A stretch of DNA of 33,706 nucleotides from Kitasatospora sp. Root107 (GTDB lineage: Bacteria; Actinomycetota; Actinomycetes; Streptomycetales; Streptomycetaceae), in NCBI RefSeq assembly GCF_001424875.1, contig NZ_LMCT01000014.1:121325-155030 (forward strand). The letters run 5' to 3'. The position numbers were made by a program, and so were the translations under genes. The notes under the pieces are model-generated. The model made no database searches and had not been told where the DNA came from. It saw only the letters and a list, made by a program, of their open reading frames with translations. Within the stretch, counting starts at the first letter, position 1, and each line of letters begins with the position of its first letter. This document shows, in pieces, positions 21,887 through 30,000 of this stretch.

Positions 21887-21965
21887 CCGGATCCGGGCCC
21901 GTGCCGCGAGCTCGGGTCCGCACCTGCCGACCGGCGTAGGGTGCAGCTCGGAGAGGTGGTGCGAG

Positions 21966-22874
21966 ATGCCTGGCGCGGTACGACGGTGGCGGCCGGGGTT
22001 CCCGCTGGACCTCGGGCGGACGCTGCTGCCGCTACGGCACGGACCTGCTGACCCGGCCTACCGGACGGACCCCGACGGCGCGATCTGGCGGGCCTCCCGG
22101 ACACCGGGCGGGATCGGTACGCTCCGGCTCTCCGTCCGGTCCGGCGAGGTCGAGGGCCAGGCCTGGGGCCCCGGTGCGGACTGGCTGCTGGAGCGGCTGC
22201 CGACGCTGCTGGGCGAGCATGACGACCCGTCAGGACTGGTGCTGCCACCGGGGCCGCTGCGCGAGGCGCAGCGCACCCACGCGGGCGTCCGGCTGGTCAG
22301 GACCGGGCTGGTCCTGGAGTCGCTGATCCCCTCGATCCTGGAACAGAAGGTCACCACCGACGAGGCCTACCGCGCCTGGCGCACGCTGCTCCGGGACTTC
22401 GGCACCCCCGCACCCGGCCCGGTCACCGGCCTGCGGGTGGCGCCGTCCGCCCGGGAGTGGGCACTGATCCCGAGCTGGGAGTGGCACCGGGCGGGCGTCG
22501 ACCCCAGGCGCGCCGCCACCGTGGTCCGGGCCGCCCGGCTGGCCCCCCGGCTGGAGGAGGCCTCGGCCTTCCCGCACGAGGAGGCCTTCGCCCGGCTGAC
22601 CACCGTGCCCGGCATCGGCCACTGGACTGCCGCAGAGACGCTGCAGCGCAGCAACGGCGACCCCGACGCGGTCTCGGTCGGCGACTACCACCTCCCCAAC
22701 CTGGTCGGCTGGGCCCTCGCAGGCCGCCCCCGCAGCGACGACGCCCAGATGCTCGCCCTCCTCGCCCCCTACCCGGGCCACCGCCACCGCCTCTGCCGCC
22801 TCCTCACCCTGACCGGCACCCGAGCCCCCCGCTACGGCCCCCGCCTCACCCCGGAAGACCACCGACACCGGTGA
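21966..22874 (+). CDS. HhH-GPD family DNA glycosylase (AlkA-like)
   Basis: The 302-residue protein carries the helix-hairpin-helix plus Gly/Pro/Asp signature near its C-terminus: LTTVPGIGHWTAAETLQR, followed by DAVSVGDYHLPNLVGW. The Asp of VGDYHL is the expected catalytic residue. LVLESLIPSILEQKVTTDEA is the usual helix that opens the HhH-GPD fold. Such base-excision enzymes remove alkylated purines such as 3-methyladenine. No Fe-S cysteine cluster is present, which excludes the EndoIII/MutY branch. GGAGAGG (21950-21956) supports the ATG at 21966, and TAGGGT (21937-21942) is a possible -10. It is a lone gene between the LCP block and a dispersed repeat. Confidence 0.88.
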   Translation: MPGAVRRWRPGFPLDLGRTLLPLRHGPADPAYRTDPDGAIWRASRTPGGIGTLRLSVRSGEVEGQAWGPGADWLLERLPTLLGEHDDPSGLVLPPGPLREAQRTHAGVRLVRTGLVLESLIPSILEQKVTTDEAYRAWRTLLRDFGTPAPGPVTGLRVAPSAREWALIPSWEWHRAGVDPRRAATVVRAARLAPRLEEASAFPHEEAFARLTTVPGIGHWTAAETLQRSNGDPDAVSVGDYHLPNLVGWALAGRPRSDDAQMLALLAPYPGHRHRLCRLLTLTGTRAPRYGPRLTPEDHRHR

Positions 22875-22895
22875 GCACTGCCGAGGTGGCACACG

Positions 22896-22973
22896 CCAGG
22901 GGCTCGGGGAACGGCGACGCCAACCTCTGAAAAGGTCACACCCGCGTGCATGGTCAGGCACTTTGCAGGTGGA
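22896..22973. repeat. Dispersed palindromic intergenic repeat, copy 1 (degenerate)
   Basis: Shares CCAGGGGCTCGGGGAAC, GCGACGCCAACCTC, GAAAAGGT and GGTCAGGCACTTT with copy 2 at 32471-32559. The inner ACCT/AGGT hairpin is kept, but the closing arm CCCGAGCCCC is missing. It lies between the convergent stops of the glycosylase and fbiB. Confidence 0.85.
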
Positions 22974-22982
22974 TACCAGTAC

Positions 22983-24272
22983 CTAACGGGTCACCAGAAA
23001 GGCGTCAGCCGACCGCACCTGACGCTCCGAAGCAGCCACCGCAGGCCGCCCGACGGCAACCGCCCCCATCGGGTCCCACCCGTCCGGCAGGTCGAGCACA
23101 CCACGCACGGTGTCCCGGCAGAACATCGTCGACGACACCCACGCAGACCCGTACCCCTCCCCGGTCAGCGTCACCAACAGGTTCTGCACGGCCGCCCCGA
23201 TCGCCACCGTGAACATCTCCCGTTCGGCCGCAGCCCGCCGAGCGTCCGGATAGTCGTGCGAACCGTCCATCACCAGACAAGGGACCACCAGGTACGGCGC
23301 ATCCCGCAGCACGTTGCCCCGGGCGGTCCGCCGGGCCACCTTCGCGTCGTCCCAGCCGTCCAGCTCGCGCAGGTCCCGCTGCCAGGCGGCGAGCATCGCG
23401 TCGAGCAGCCGGGTACGGACCCCGGGGGTCTCCAGCAGGACGAACCGCCAGGGCGTGGTGTGGTGCGGCGCCGGCGCGGTGACGGCGGCGGCCACCGCAC
23501 GCCGGACGGCGGCCGGGTCGACCGGCTCACCGGTGAACGACCGGACGGTCCGCCGCAGCGTGACGGCCTGCCGGAGCGCCTCGGAGGTGCCGAGCCGGAA
23601 CATGTCGTCGGCGGCCGGGCGGATCAGCGGGCGGACGCCCTCGCCGTCCTCGGCCGTCACCAGGGTGCCCAGGCCGCGTACGACGGCGACGGGTACGCCG
23701 CTGGTCTTGCCCTTCACCAGGTCACCGGCGGCGGCCAGTTCGTCGGCGGTGGCGGTGACGGTGAGGGCGAGTTCGTTGCCGTGGCTGTCCTGCCGTCCCC
23801 GGTGGTCGTCGAGGACGGCCAGTCCGGCGGCGCCGATCGCCACGTCGGTCAGACCGGTGCGCCAGGGCCGGCCGAAGGTGTCGGTGACCAGCACGGCCAG
23901 CCGACGGCCGGTCAGCTGCTGGAGCCGGGCCCGCAGGGCGCGTGCGGAGGCGTCCGGGTCGACCGGCAGCAACAGCACGGTGCCGGGGGCGGTGTTGGAG
24001 GCGTCCACGCCGGCTGCCGCCATCACCAGGCCGTTGCGGTTCTCGACGATCCGGGCCGGGCCGCGCCGGGCCACCACCCGGACGGTCTCGGCGTCGATCG
24101 CCGCCTCCCGGTCGGCGGCGTGCAGCAGCCGGCCCTCGGCCTTGCTGACGATCTTCGAGGTGACCAGCAGGATGTCGCCGTCCTCGAAGGTCCCGGCCTT
24201 GGCGATCAGTTCGGCCAGGTCGGTGCCGGCCGTGATCTCCGGCAGCCCCGCCACCGGCAGGACCGAGATCAC
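22983..24272 (-). CDS. fbiB: FbiB: coenzyme F420:L-glutamate ligase / FMN-dependent reductase
   Basis: The GTG at 24272 overlaps the fbiA stop (GTGA), so the two are translationally coupled. The 429-residue protein has two domains. The N-terminal CofE-like ligase (about 1-240) shows [37 protein letters not shown] and [20 protein letters not shown]. The C-terminal nitroreductase-like FMN domain (about 250-429) shows [26 protein letters not shown] and [14 protein letters not shown]. In actinobacteria FbiB reduces dehydro-F420-0 and adds the poly-glutamate tail. It works in the cytosol after FbiA. Length and fusion are normal for the actinobacterial form. Confidence 0.95.
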   Translation of the reverse strand: MISVLPVAGLPEITAGTDLAELIAKAGTFEDGDILLVTSKIVSKAEGRLLHAADREAAIDAETVRVVARRGPARIVENRNGLVMAAAGVDASNTAPGTVLLLPVDPDASARALRARLQQLTGRRLAVLVTDTFGRPWRTGLTDVAIGAAGLAVLDDHRGRQDSHGNELALTVTATADELAAAGDLVKGKTSGVPVAVVRGLGTLVTAEDGEGVRPLIRPAADDMFRLGTSEALRQAVTLRRTVRSFTGEPVDPAAVRRAVAAAVTAPAPHHTTPWRFVLLETPGVRTRLLDAMLAAWQRDLRELDGWDDAKVARRTARGNVLRDAPYLVVPCLVMDGSHDYPDARRAAAEREMFTVAIGAAVQNLLVTLTGEGYGSAWVSSTMFCRDTVRGVLDLPDGWDPMGAVAVGRPAVAASERQVRSADAFLVTR

Positions 24273-25228
24273 GACCGGACCTGCTCGGCCAGCCCCATCG
24301 CGGCCCGGGCCATCTCGGCGGTGGCCGGCACGTCGGTCATCAGCAGCGGGACCGCCCGGCAGGCGATCCCGGCGGCCTCGACCGCCGCCACGGCGTCGGC
24401 GTCGGTGGTGTCCACCAGCCACCCGTCGAGCAGGTCGGCACCGTAGTGCAGCGCCACCGCGGCGGCGGTCGCCTCGACGCCGACCGCCGCCAGCACCTTG
24501 TCGGCCATGCCGCGTACCGGGGCCCCGCCGATGATCGGGGAGAGTCCGACCACGGGAGCGGCTGCGGCGCTGACGGCCTGTCGGATGCCGGGGACGGCCA
24601 GGATGGTGCCGATCGAGACCACCGGGTTGGACGGCGGGAGCAGGATCACGTCCGCCGCGGCGATCGCCTCCAGCACGCCGGGGGCGGGCTTGGCGGTGTC
24701 GGCGCCGACCGGGATGATCGCCTCGGCGGCCACGGCGGCGTGCAGCTTGACCCAGTACTCCTGGAAGTGCACCACCCGAGGGCCGGCCTCGTCGGTGATC
24801 CGGACGTGGGTCTCGACCCGGTCGTCGGTCATCGGCAGCAGCCTGACCCCGGGCTGCCAGCGGTCGCAGAGCGCCTCGGTGACGGCGCTGAGCGGGTAGC
24901 CCGCGCCGAGCATCTGGGTCCGCACGATATGGGTGGCGAAGTCCCGGTCGCCGAGGCCGAACCACTCGGGCCCGACGCCGTACGCCTTCAGCTCCTCCTT
25001 GACCGACCAGGTCTCGTCGGCCCGGCCCCAGCCCTGTTCCTCGTGGATGCCACCGCCGAGGGTGTACATCACGGTGTCCAGGTCGGGACAGACCTTGAGA
25101 CCGAAGAGGTGGATGTCGTCGCCGGTGTTGCCGATGACGGTGATCTCGTCCTGAGGGCCGGTCAGCTCACGGAGTCCGCGCAGGAAACGCGCTCCACCGA
25201 TCCCGCCTGCCAGTGCCACGATGCGCAT
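24269..25228 (-). CDS. fbiA: FbiA: F420 biosynthesis phosphoenolpyruvate/2-phospho-L-lactate transferase (CofD family)
   Basis: The 319-residue protein starts [19 protein letters not shown], the nucleotide-phosphate loop of CofD/Fbi[32 protein letters not shown] and [20 protein letters not shown] with [11 protein letters not shown] are diagnostic. In actinobacteria the enzyme transfers the enolpyruvyl-phosphate group from EPPG to the deazaflavin Fo, giving dehydro-F420-0. AGGATGAG just before the ATG supports the start at 25228. It is downstream of the cysteine dioxygenase gene on the same strand (48 nt), with a GC-rich hairpin between, and overlaps fbiB by 4 nt. Confidence 0.95.
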   Translation of the reverse strand: MRIVALAGGIGGARFLRGLRELTGPQDEITVIGNTGDDIHLFGLKVCPDLDTVMYTLGGGIHEEQGWGRADETWSVKEELKAYGVGPEWFGLGDRDFATHIVRTQMLGAGYPLSAVTEALCDRWQPGVRLLPMTDDRVETHVRITDEAGPRVVHFQEYWVKLHAAVAAEAIIPVGADTAKPAPGVLEAIAAADVILLPPSNPVVSIGTILAVPGIRQAVSAAAAPVVGLSPIIGGAPVRGMADKVLAAVGVEATAAAVALHYGADLLDGWLVDTTDADAVAAVEAAGIACRAVPLLMTDVPATAEMARAAMGLAEQVRS

Positions 25229-25261
25229 GCGCTCATCCTGCCAGGCGGGCCGGTGACAGCG

Positions 25262-25276
25262 GGCCGGGGCCCGGCC
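25262..25276 (-). promoter_or_regulatory. GC-rich inverted repeat between cysteine dioxygenase and fbiA
   Basis: GGCCGGG and CCCGGCC are perfectly complementary around one G, immediately after the dioxygenase stop. It may act as a partial terminator or an mRNA processing/stability element between the two genes. Confidence 0.4.
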
Positions 25277-25870
25277 TCAGTGCGACTCCACCCGGGTCTC
25301 GGGGGCGACCGAGGCGCCGTACTGGTTCATCTCGACCAGGCCGGGCGAGTACAGGTGGATCGACACGGCGGGCTCCAGCGAGGCGTTGACCACCTCGTGC
25401 AGGTAGCCGGCCGAGAACACCCGCTGACCACCGGGGCGGAGCGGGCGGGTGCCCTCACCGGCGTGCGTGAGGGAGCGCTCGACCAGCTCGCCCTGAAGCA
25501 CCGTCATGACGCCGGAGGACTGGCCGTGGTCGTGGAAGCCGCTGCTCTGGCCGGGCAGCCAGCTGAGCAGCCAGACCTCGTAGCCGGGGCCGGTCTCCAG
25601 TCGGGCGTACCAGCGGGTGAGTGCGTCGTAGCGGACCAGCGGCTCCCAGCGGGAGCGGTCGGTGGCGATCTCGCGGACCAGCCGGGCGTAGTCGGCCACG
25701 GTGCTGGCGTGCTGGGGCAGGTCGGTGCGGGCCAGATGCGGGAAGGCCAGCGGGTCACCGGCGATGGAGACGTCGCTCAGACCGTCCGTCCAGCGGGGGG
25801 CCGGTACGACGGCGACGGGGAGGTGCTTGGCGCGGTCTCGGTTGCGCTTGCGGAGGCGGGGCATTCGCAT
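25277..25870 (-). CDS. Cysteine dioxygenase (cupin thiol dioxygenase)
   Basis: The 197-residue cupin has the type I cysteine dioxygenase iron site: GFHDHGQSSGVMTVLQGEL (His 113, His 115) and AGYLHEVVN (His 158). Surrounding WLPGQSS and SIHLYSPGL strands are typical. The enzyme oxidises L-cysteine to cysteine sulfinate in the cytosol, lowering free cysteine. The ATG at 25870 is preceded by GAGGA, 8 nt away. That GAGGA lies in a GAGGA-T-TCCTC palindrome. Upstream on the same strand, a micro-ORF with four Cys codons (26083-25991) precedes it by 120 nt. Downstream come fbiA and fbiB. A related thiol (for example 3-mercaptopropionate) as substrate cannot be excluded. Confidence 0.9.
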   Translation of the reverse strand: MRMPRLRKRNRDRAKHLPVAVVPAPRWTDGLSDVSIAGDPLAFPHLARTDLPQHASTVADYARLVREIATDRSRWEPLVRYDALTRWYARLETGPGYEVWLLSWLPGQSSGFHDHGQSSGVMTVLQGELVERSLTHAGEGTRPLRPGGQRVFSAGYLHEVVNASLEPAVSIHLYSPGLVEMNQYGASVAPETRVESH

Positions 25871-25956
25871 GGGAGGAATCCTCGGAGCGGCTGGTCGGCG
25901 GGGGATTCAGCCGGGCCGCGGGATTCAGGGGGACTCTGTCGCGCGGGCGGCCTCGA

Positions 25957-26004
25957 TGTTCCTGGGCGGCGCGCGGTGGGACGCGAGCGCCTAGATACAG
26001 GAAC
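25957..26004 (-). promoter_or_regulatory. Inverted repeat linking Cys codons to the dioxygenase leader
   Basis: On the minus strand TGTTCCTG (26004-25997), which spans the last two Cys codons of the micro-ORF, is perfectly complementary to CAGGAACA (25964-25957), with a 32-nt loop holding the stop codon. Further down, CGGCTG/CAGCCG (about 25907-25882) can form a hairpin next to the dioxygenase ribosome site. CTCTGT in the micro-ORF can also pair with ACAGAG (25939-25934), giving alternative folds. Confidence 0.45.
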
Positions 26005-26083
26005 AGAGGCGACAACAGAGCGAGCTCGCGGCAGCACGGAGCTGCGCCTGGCGGCGGCTCCGGGAGGTGGCGAACTCTGACAT
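25991..26083 (-). CDS. Cysteine-rich leader peptide upstream of cysteine dioxygenase operon
   Basis: This is a 30-codon ORF, ATG 26083-26081 to TAG 25993-25991. It reads MSEFATSRSRRQAQLRAAAS and then SLCCRLCSCI. Four of the last eight residues are Cys. All four Cys codons are TGT, whereas TGC dominates elsewhere in this GC-rich window; slow decoding is therefore plausible. There is no Shine-Dalgarno. TTGACA at 26120-26115 with an 18-nt spacer to TCTCCT would place the transcript start at or next to the ATG (leaderless). The design resembles the leaderless polycysteine ORFs shown in mycobacteria to act as cysteine-responsive attenuators. Here the downstream gene consumes cysteine. A chance ORF cannot be excluded, but Cys clustering next to a cysteine enzyme argues against it. 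Confidence 0.65.
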   Translation of the reverse strand: MSEFATSRSRRQAQLRAAASSLCCRLCSCI

Positions 26084-26090
26084 GCGTGCA

Positions 26091-26120
26091 AGGAGACCGC
26101 AGGAGGGGGGCGAGTGTCAA
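26091..26120 (-). promoter_or_regulatory. Candidate promoter for the cysteine-dioxygenase leader transcript
   Basis: On the minus strand TTGACA (26120-26115) is a perfect -35. After 18 nt comes TCTCCT (26096-26091), a weak -10, and 7 nt later the micro-ORF ATG. Confidence 0.4.
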
Positions 26121-26167
26121 GCCAACTCTGGGACATTCAGGGCAGATCACTCCTGAACTACCGGATG

Positions 26168-26183
26168 GGGTGATAAATCACCC
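26168..26183. promoter_or_regulatory. Operator-like palindrome upstream of whiB
   Basis: GGGTGATAAATCACCC has perfect 7-bp arms (GGGTGAT/ATCACCC) around AA. It is unusually AT-rich for the region and lies in the divergent space between the cysteine-dioxygenase leader and whiB. GGTGA...TCACC resembles the early BldD consensus, but no binding can be claimed. Confidence 0.5.
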
Positions 26184-26374
26184 TCTATGTTTCGATGCGA
26201 AGATCGCCGGGAAGGCAGCCGGTGACCGGGCAACCAGCGCGATCCGTTCCGGCGTCCCCCGTTCGGGGGGTGGTCGGGGCGACGGTGGGTCAGGTTGACT
26301 GCCTGTCAGACGGTGGGTGGTTCCGGCGGGTTGAGGCCCATCAGGGCGGTAGATCCGAGATGTCCGGATATGTA

Positions 26375-26388
26375 CACTAATCGTAGTG
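26375..26388. promoter_or_regulatory. Small inverted repeat upstream of whiB promoter
   Basis: CACTA (26375-26379) and TAGTG (26384-26388) flank ATCG. It lies within an AT-rich patch that also contains TACACT (26373-26378), a possible -10 of an upstream whiB promoter. Confidence 0.35.
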
Positions 26389-26434
26389 CCTTGGTTCCGG
26401 GGAGTGAATCCTTGGCCCAATACCAGAGCTCGGC

Positions 26435-26464
26435 TTGACTGGGCCAGAGTGACGCACATGTAAT
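26435..26464 (+). promoter_or_regulatory. Probable whiB promoter
   Basis: TTGACT (26435-26440), 18-nt spacer and TGTAAT (26459-26464) each match the vegetative consensus at five of six bases. The start would lie near 26471, giving a 5' leader of about 70 nt. TGGCCCA (26413-26419) and TGGGCCA (26440-26446) form an inverted repeat around the -35. CAGAGTGA (26445-26452) in the spacer matches one half of the BldD box; whiB is a known BldD target in Streptomyces. Confidence 0.6.
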
Positions 26465-26541
26465 TTCACTCGTGTCGTTCCGCCGCTCCAGGCAACGGCA
26501 ACACCACGGGGACGCCAAAAGGGGCAGAGGAGGCGCGCCAG

Positions 26542-26814
26542 ATGAGCGAGCTCTTTGAGCTGTTGATCGGTGAGGGCATCGAAGAGGACGAAGAGGAACT
26601 CGGTTGGCAGGAGCGCGCGCTGTGCGCTCAGACCGACCCGGAGTCCTTCTTCCCGGAGAAGGGCGGCTCCACCCGCGAGGCGAAGAAGGTCTGCCTCTCC
26701 TGCGAGGTCAGGTCCGAGTGCCTCGAGTACGCCCTGGCCAACGACGAGCGCTTCGGTATCTGGGGCGGCCTCTCCGAGCGCGAGCGCCGTCGGCTCAAGA
26801 AGAGCGCGGTCTGA
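26542..26814 (+). CDS. whiB: WhiB, iron-sulfur developmental transcription factor
   Basis: The 90-residue protein has the four cluster cysteines C28, C51, C54 and C60 (C-x22-C-x2-C-x5-C), the GIWGG turn (72-76) and a basic C-terminal ERRRLKKSAV. ELGWQERALCAQTDPESFFP and GGSTREAKKVCLSCEVRSEC place it with WhiB of Streptomyces (WhiB2/WhmD in mycobacteria). WhiB works with WhiA to start sporulation septation in aerial hyphae. Only the short N-terminus (GEGIEEDEEE) differs from the usual form. AGAGGAGG (26526-26533) supports the ATG at 26542. The gene is monocistronic: a strong promoter lies upstream and a hairpin follows at 26853-26880. Confidence 0.96.
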   Translation: MSELFELLIGEGIEEDEEELGWQERALCAQTDPESFFPEKGGSTREAKKVCLSCEVRSECLEYALANDERFGIWGGLSERERRRLKKSAV

Positions 26815-26852
26815 CCGGGCCGTCATCGCTGGTCCCGCACCAGCTTCTGTGC

Positions 26853-26880
26853 AGCGCCTCACCGACGACGGTGGGGCGCT
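26853..26880 (+). terminator. whiB terminator hairpin
   Basis: AGCGCCTCACC (26853-26863) pairs with GGTGGGGCGCT (26870-26880) over 11 bp including one G-U pair, with a 6-nt loop, followed by TTCGCATT. It lies 39 nt after the whiB stop. Confidence 0.8.
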
Positions 26881-27021
26881 TTCGCATTCCCCCCAACCGC
26901 CGGAGGGCCTTCTGCGCACACTCCGGGCGCAAGCCCGCCACCCGGAGCCGTTAGTGTGGTGCGCCACCTGACTTCGCCGTTCTCGGCCGCGTCCACTGAG
27001 AAGCTTGGGGCCCACTGCTCG

Positions 27022-30000
27022 ATGACCGTCTACAGCCACCAGAGCGGCTTCTCCGCGACCCGGCCGCCCGCGTACCCGCGCCACCTGGTCACCGCCGTGA
27101 TCGTCTCGCACGACGGTGCCCGCTGGCTCCCGCAGGCCCTCGCCGGGCTGCTCGGCCAGGACCGGCAGGTGCAGCGGATCCTCGCCGTGGACACCGGCTC
27201 CACCGACACCTCGCCGCAGCTGCTCCAGGACACCCTCGGTGACTGGCTGCCCGAGAGCGGGCCGCTGATCCTCGGCCGCCGCTCCGGCTTCGGCAACGCC
27301 GTCGGCCAGGCCGTCTTCAACAGCCCGCCGCTGCGCCCCGAGGACCTCCCGTACAGCCTCGACCCGTCCGGCTACGACCCGGTCACCGGCGGCTGGGACG
27401 ACTTCGGCGACCCGCTCGGCGCCGAGGACGACCTCGGCCGGGGCGGCCCGCGCGAGACCCGGCCGGTCGAGTGGCTCTGGCTGCTGCACGACGACTGCGA
27501 GCCGCAGACCGACGCCCTGCGCCGGCTGCTCCAGGTCGCCGACTCCACCCCGACCGCCGCCGTGGTCGGCCCCAAGCTGCGCAGCTGGTACGACCGTCGC
27601 CAGCTGCTCGAAGTGGGCGTCACCATCGCCCGCTCCGGCCGCCGTTGGACCGGCCTGGACCGCCGCGAGCAGGACCAGGGCCAGCACGACCAGGTCCGCC
27701 CGGTGCTCGCCGTCTCCACCGCGGGCATGCTGGTCCGCCGCGACGTCTTCGAGGAGCTCGGCGGCTTCGACAAGGCACTGCCGCTGATGCGGGACGACAC
27801 CGACTTCTGCTGGCGGGTCAACGCGGCCGGCCACCGGGTGGTGGTCGCCCCCGACGCCGTGCTCCGGCACGCCGAGGCGGCCAGCCGCGAGCGCCGCGCG
27901 ATCGACTGCGGCGCCGCCCACCCGCACCGGGTCGACAAGGCCGGCGCGGTCTACACCCTGCTGGCCAACTCCAAGGGCCTGCTCTTCCCGTACGTGCTGC
28001 TCCGGCTGGTGCTCGGCACGCTGTTCCGGGTGCTGGTCAACGTGATCGGCAAGGACCCCAAACAGGCCTTCGACGAGCTCGCCGGGCTCGGCCACGAACT
28101 GATCCGGCTGCCCCGGCTGTTGCTGGCCCGCAAACGCCGGGCCAGGACCAGGGCCGGGGACGCACTGGACGACCGCACCCTCTTCCCGGCGCCCGGCGCG
28201 ACCGCCCGGCTCGCCATCGAGGGCATGATCGGCTCGCTCGGCATCGGCGGCGGCGACGACTCCGGTGCGGGCCGGCACGGCTCGGTCGAGTCCGGCCCCG
28301 GTGACGAGGACGCCGACGACCTGGTGGTCGAGCAGTTCACCCTGCTCAAGAAGCTGGCCAGGCGCCCCGCCCCGCTGCTCTTCACCACCCTGCTGATCTT
28401 CGCCCTGATCGCCTGCCGCGACCTGCTCGGCAGCGGCCACCTGCTCGGCGGCGCCCTGCTGCCCGCCTCCGACGGGGCGTCAGGTCTCTGGTCGATGTAC
28501 GCCGACGGCTGGCACCCGGTCGGTAGCGGCTCCACCGCCACCGCACCGCCGTACCTGGTCGTGCTCGCCGCGCTCTCCGGACTCACCTTCGGCAACGCCG
28601 ACCTCGCGGTCGGCCTGCTGCTGGTGCTGGCCATCCCGCTCGCGGCGGTCAGCGCCTACCTGGTCTCCCGCCCGCTGATCGAGTCCAAGCTGGTCCGCGC
28701 CTGGGCCAGCGCCGGGTACGCCCTGCTGCCCGCCGCCACCGGCGCGCTCGCCCAGGGCCGGATCGGCACCGCCGTACTCGCGGTGCTGCTGCCGCCGCTG
28801 GCCAGGGCCGCCGCGATCAGCGCCGGTCTCGGCATCCGCGCCGAGACCGCCGCCAAGGGCGCCCGCCCCGGCTGGCGGTCCAGCTGGATGACCGTGCTGA
28901 TGCTCACCGTCTGCACCGCCTTCGTCCCGCTCACCTGGGCCATCGCCGTCCCGCTCTGCCTGGCCGCGCTCACCCACGCGGTGCTCCGCGGCGGGGCCTA
29001 CGGCATCGGCGGCGAGGCGCTGCGCCTGCTCGGCCTGCGCGTCCTGGTGATCCTCGGTGCTCCCGTGCTGGTGCTCGCTCCCTGGTCGCTCCAGGTGCTC
29101 AGCCACCCCTCCCGGCTGCTGCTCGAAGCGGGCCTGCCCGGTCTCAACGGCACGGCCCCCGAGGCGCTCGGCCTGATCCTGGCCAACCCCGGCGGCGCCG
29201 GGGTCCCGCCGGTCTGGCTCTCCGCCGGTGTGGTGCTCGCGGCACTCGCCGCGCTGCTCCGGGCCGACCGCCGCCGCGCCGTGCTGGCCGCCTGGGGCGC
29301 CGCCGCCGCCGGGTTGATCTTCACCGTCGCGGTGGCCGGCACTGCCGTCACCCCCGCCTCCGGCGGCGCCCCGGTGGCCGCCTGGGCCGGGCCCGCCACC
29401 CTGCTGACCGGCGTCGCCCTGCTGGCCGCCGCCGCGATCGGCGCCGACGGCGCCAACACCCGGGTCGCCGGGATCGCCTTCGGCTGGCGCCAGCCGGTCG
29501 CCGCCCTGGTGCTGGCCGCCGCCGTACTCGCCCCGGTCGGCACCGCCGTCTGGTGGGCCGTCACCGGCGCCCAGGGTCCGCTCCGCCGGACCGAGGCCGA
29601 CCAGGTCCCCGCCTTCATCGCGGAGGAGGCCGGCACCACCGACCGCTCCCGCACCCTGGTGATCAGCGGTGACGCCCAGGCCGCCGCCGTCCGCTACGCG
29701 CTGGTCCGCGGCGCCGGCCTGACCCTCGGTCAGGCCGAGGGCACGGTGGACGCCGCCGACGACCCGAAGGGCCGGCTGACCGGCCTGGTCGGCCGACTGC
29801 TGGCCGGCTCCGGCGGCGAGCAGGCCAAGGAGCTGGCCGGACAGGGCATCGGCTACGTCGAGGTCAAGGACCCGCTGATCCCCAAGGTCCGGGACGTCCT
29901 GGACACCACCCCCGGCCTGACCAAGCTCAGCCAGGAGAACGGCATCGCGCTCTGGCAGGTCACCGGCGCCCCCGCCACCCGGGCCGTGATCGTCGACGAC

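Noticed and set aside
21887..21930. Hairpin after the last LCP gene (CCGGATCCGG and GGGCCCG/CGGGTCC)
   Set aside because: The arms are imperfect or self-palindromic and a convincing terminator cannot be drawn.
24446..26080. Plus-strand open frame of more than 500 codons across fbiB, fbiA and cysteine dioxygenase
   Set aside because: It is the antisense of three clearly recognised genes; its composition is Gly/Arg/Asp-rich shadow sequence without any family motif.
26178..26459. Minus-strand ORF of about 93 codons in the whiB upstream region
   Set aside because: Poor codon bias, no ribosome site, and it covers the promoter and inverted repeats of whiB.
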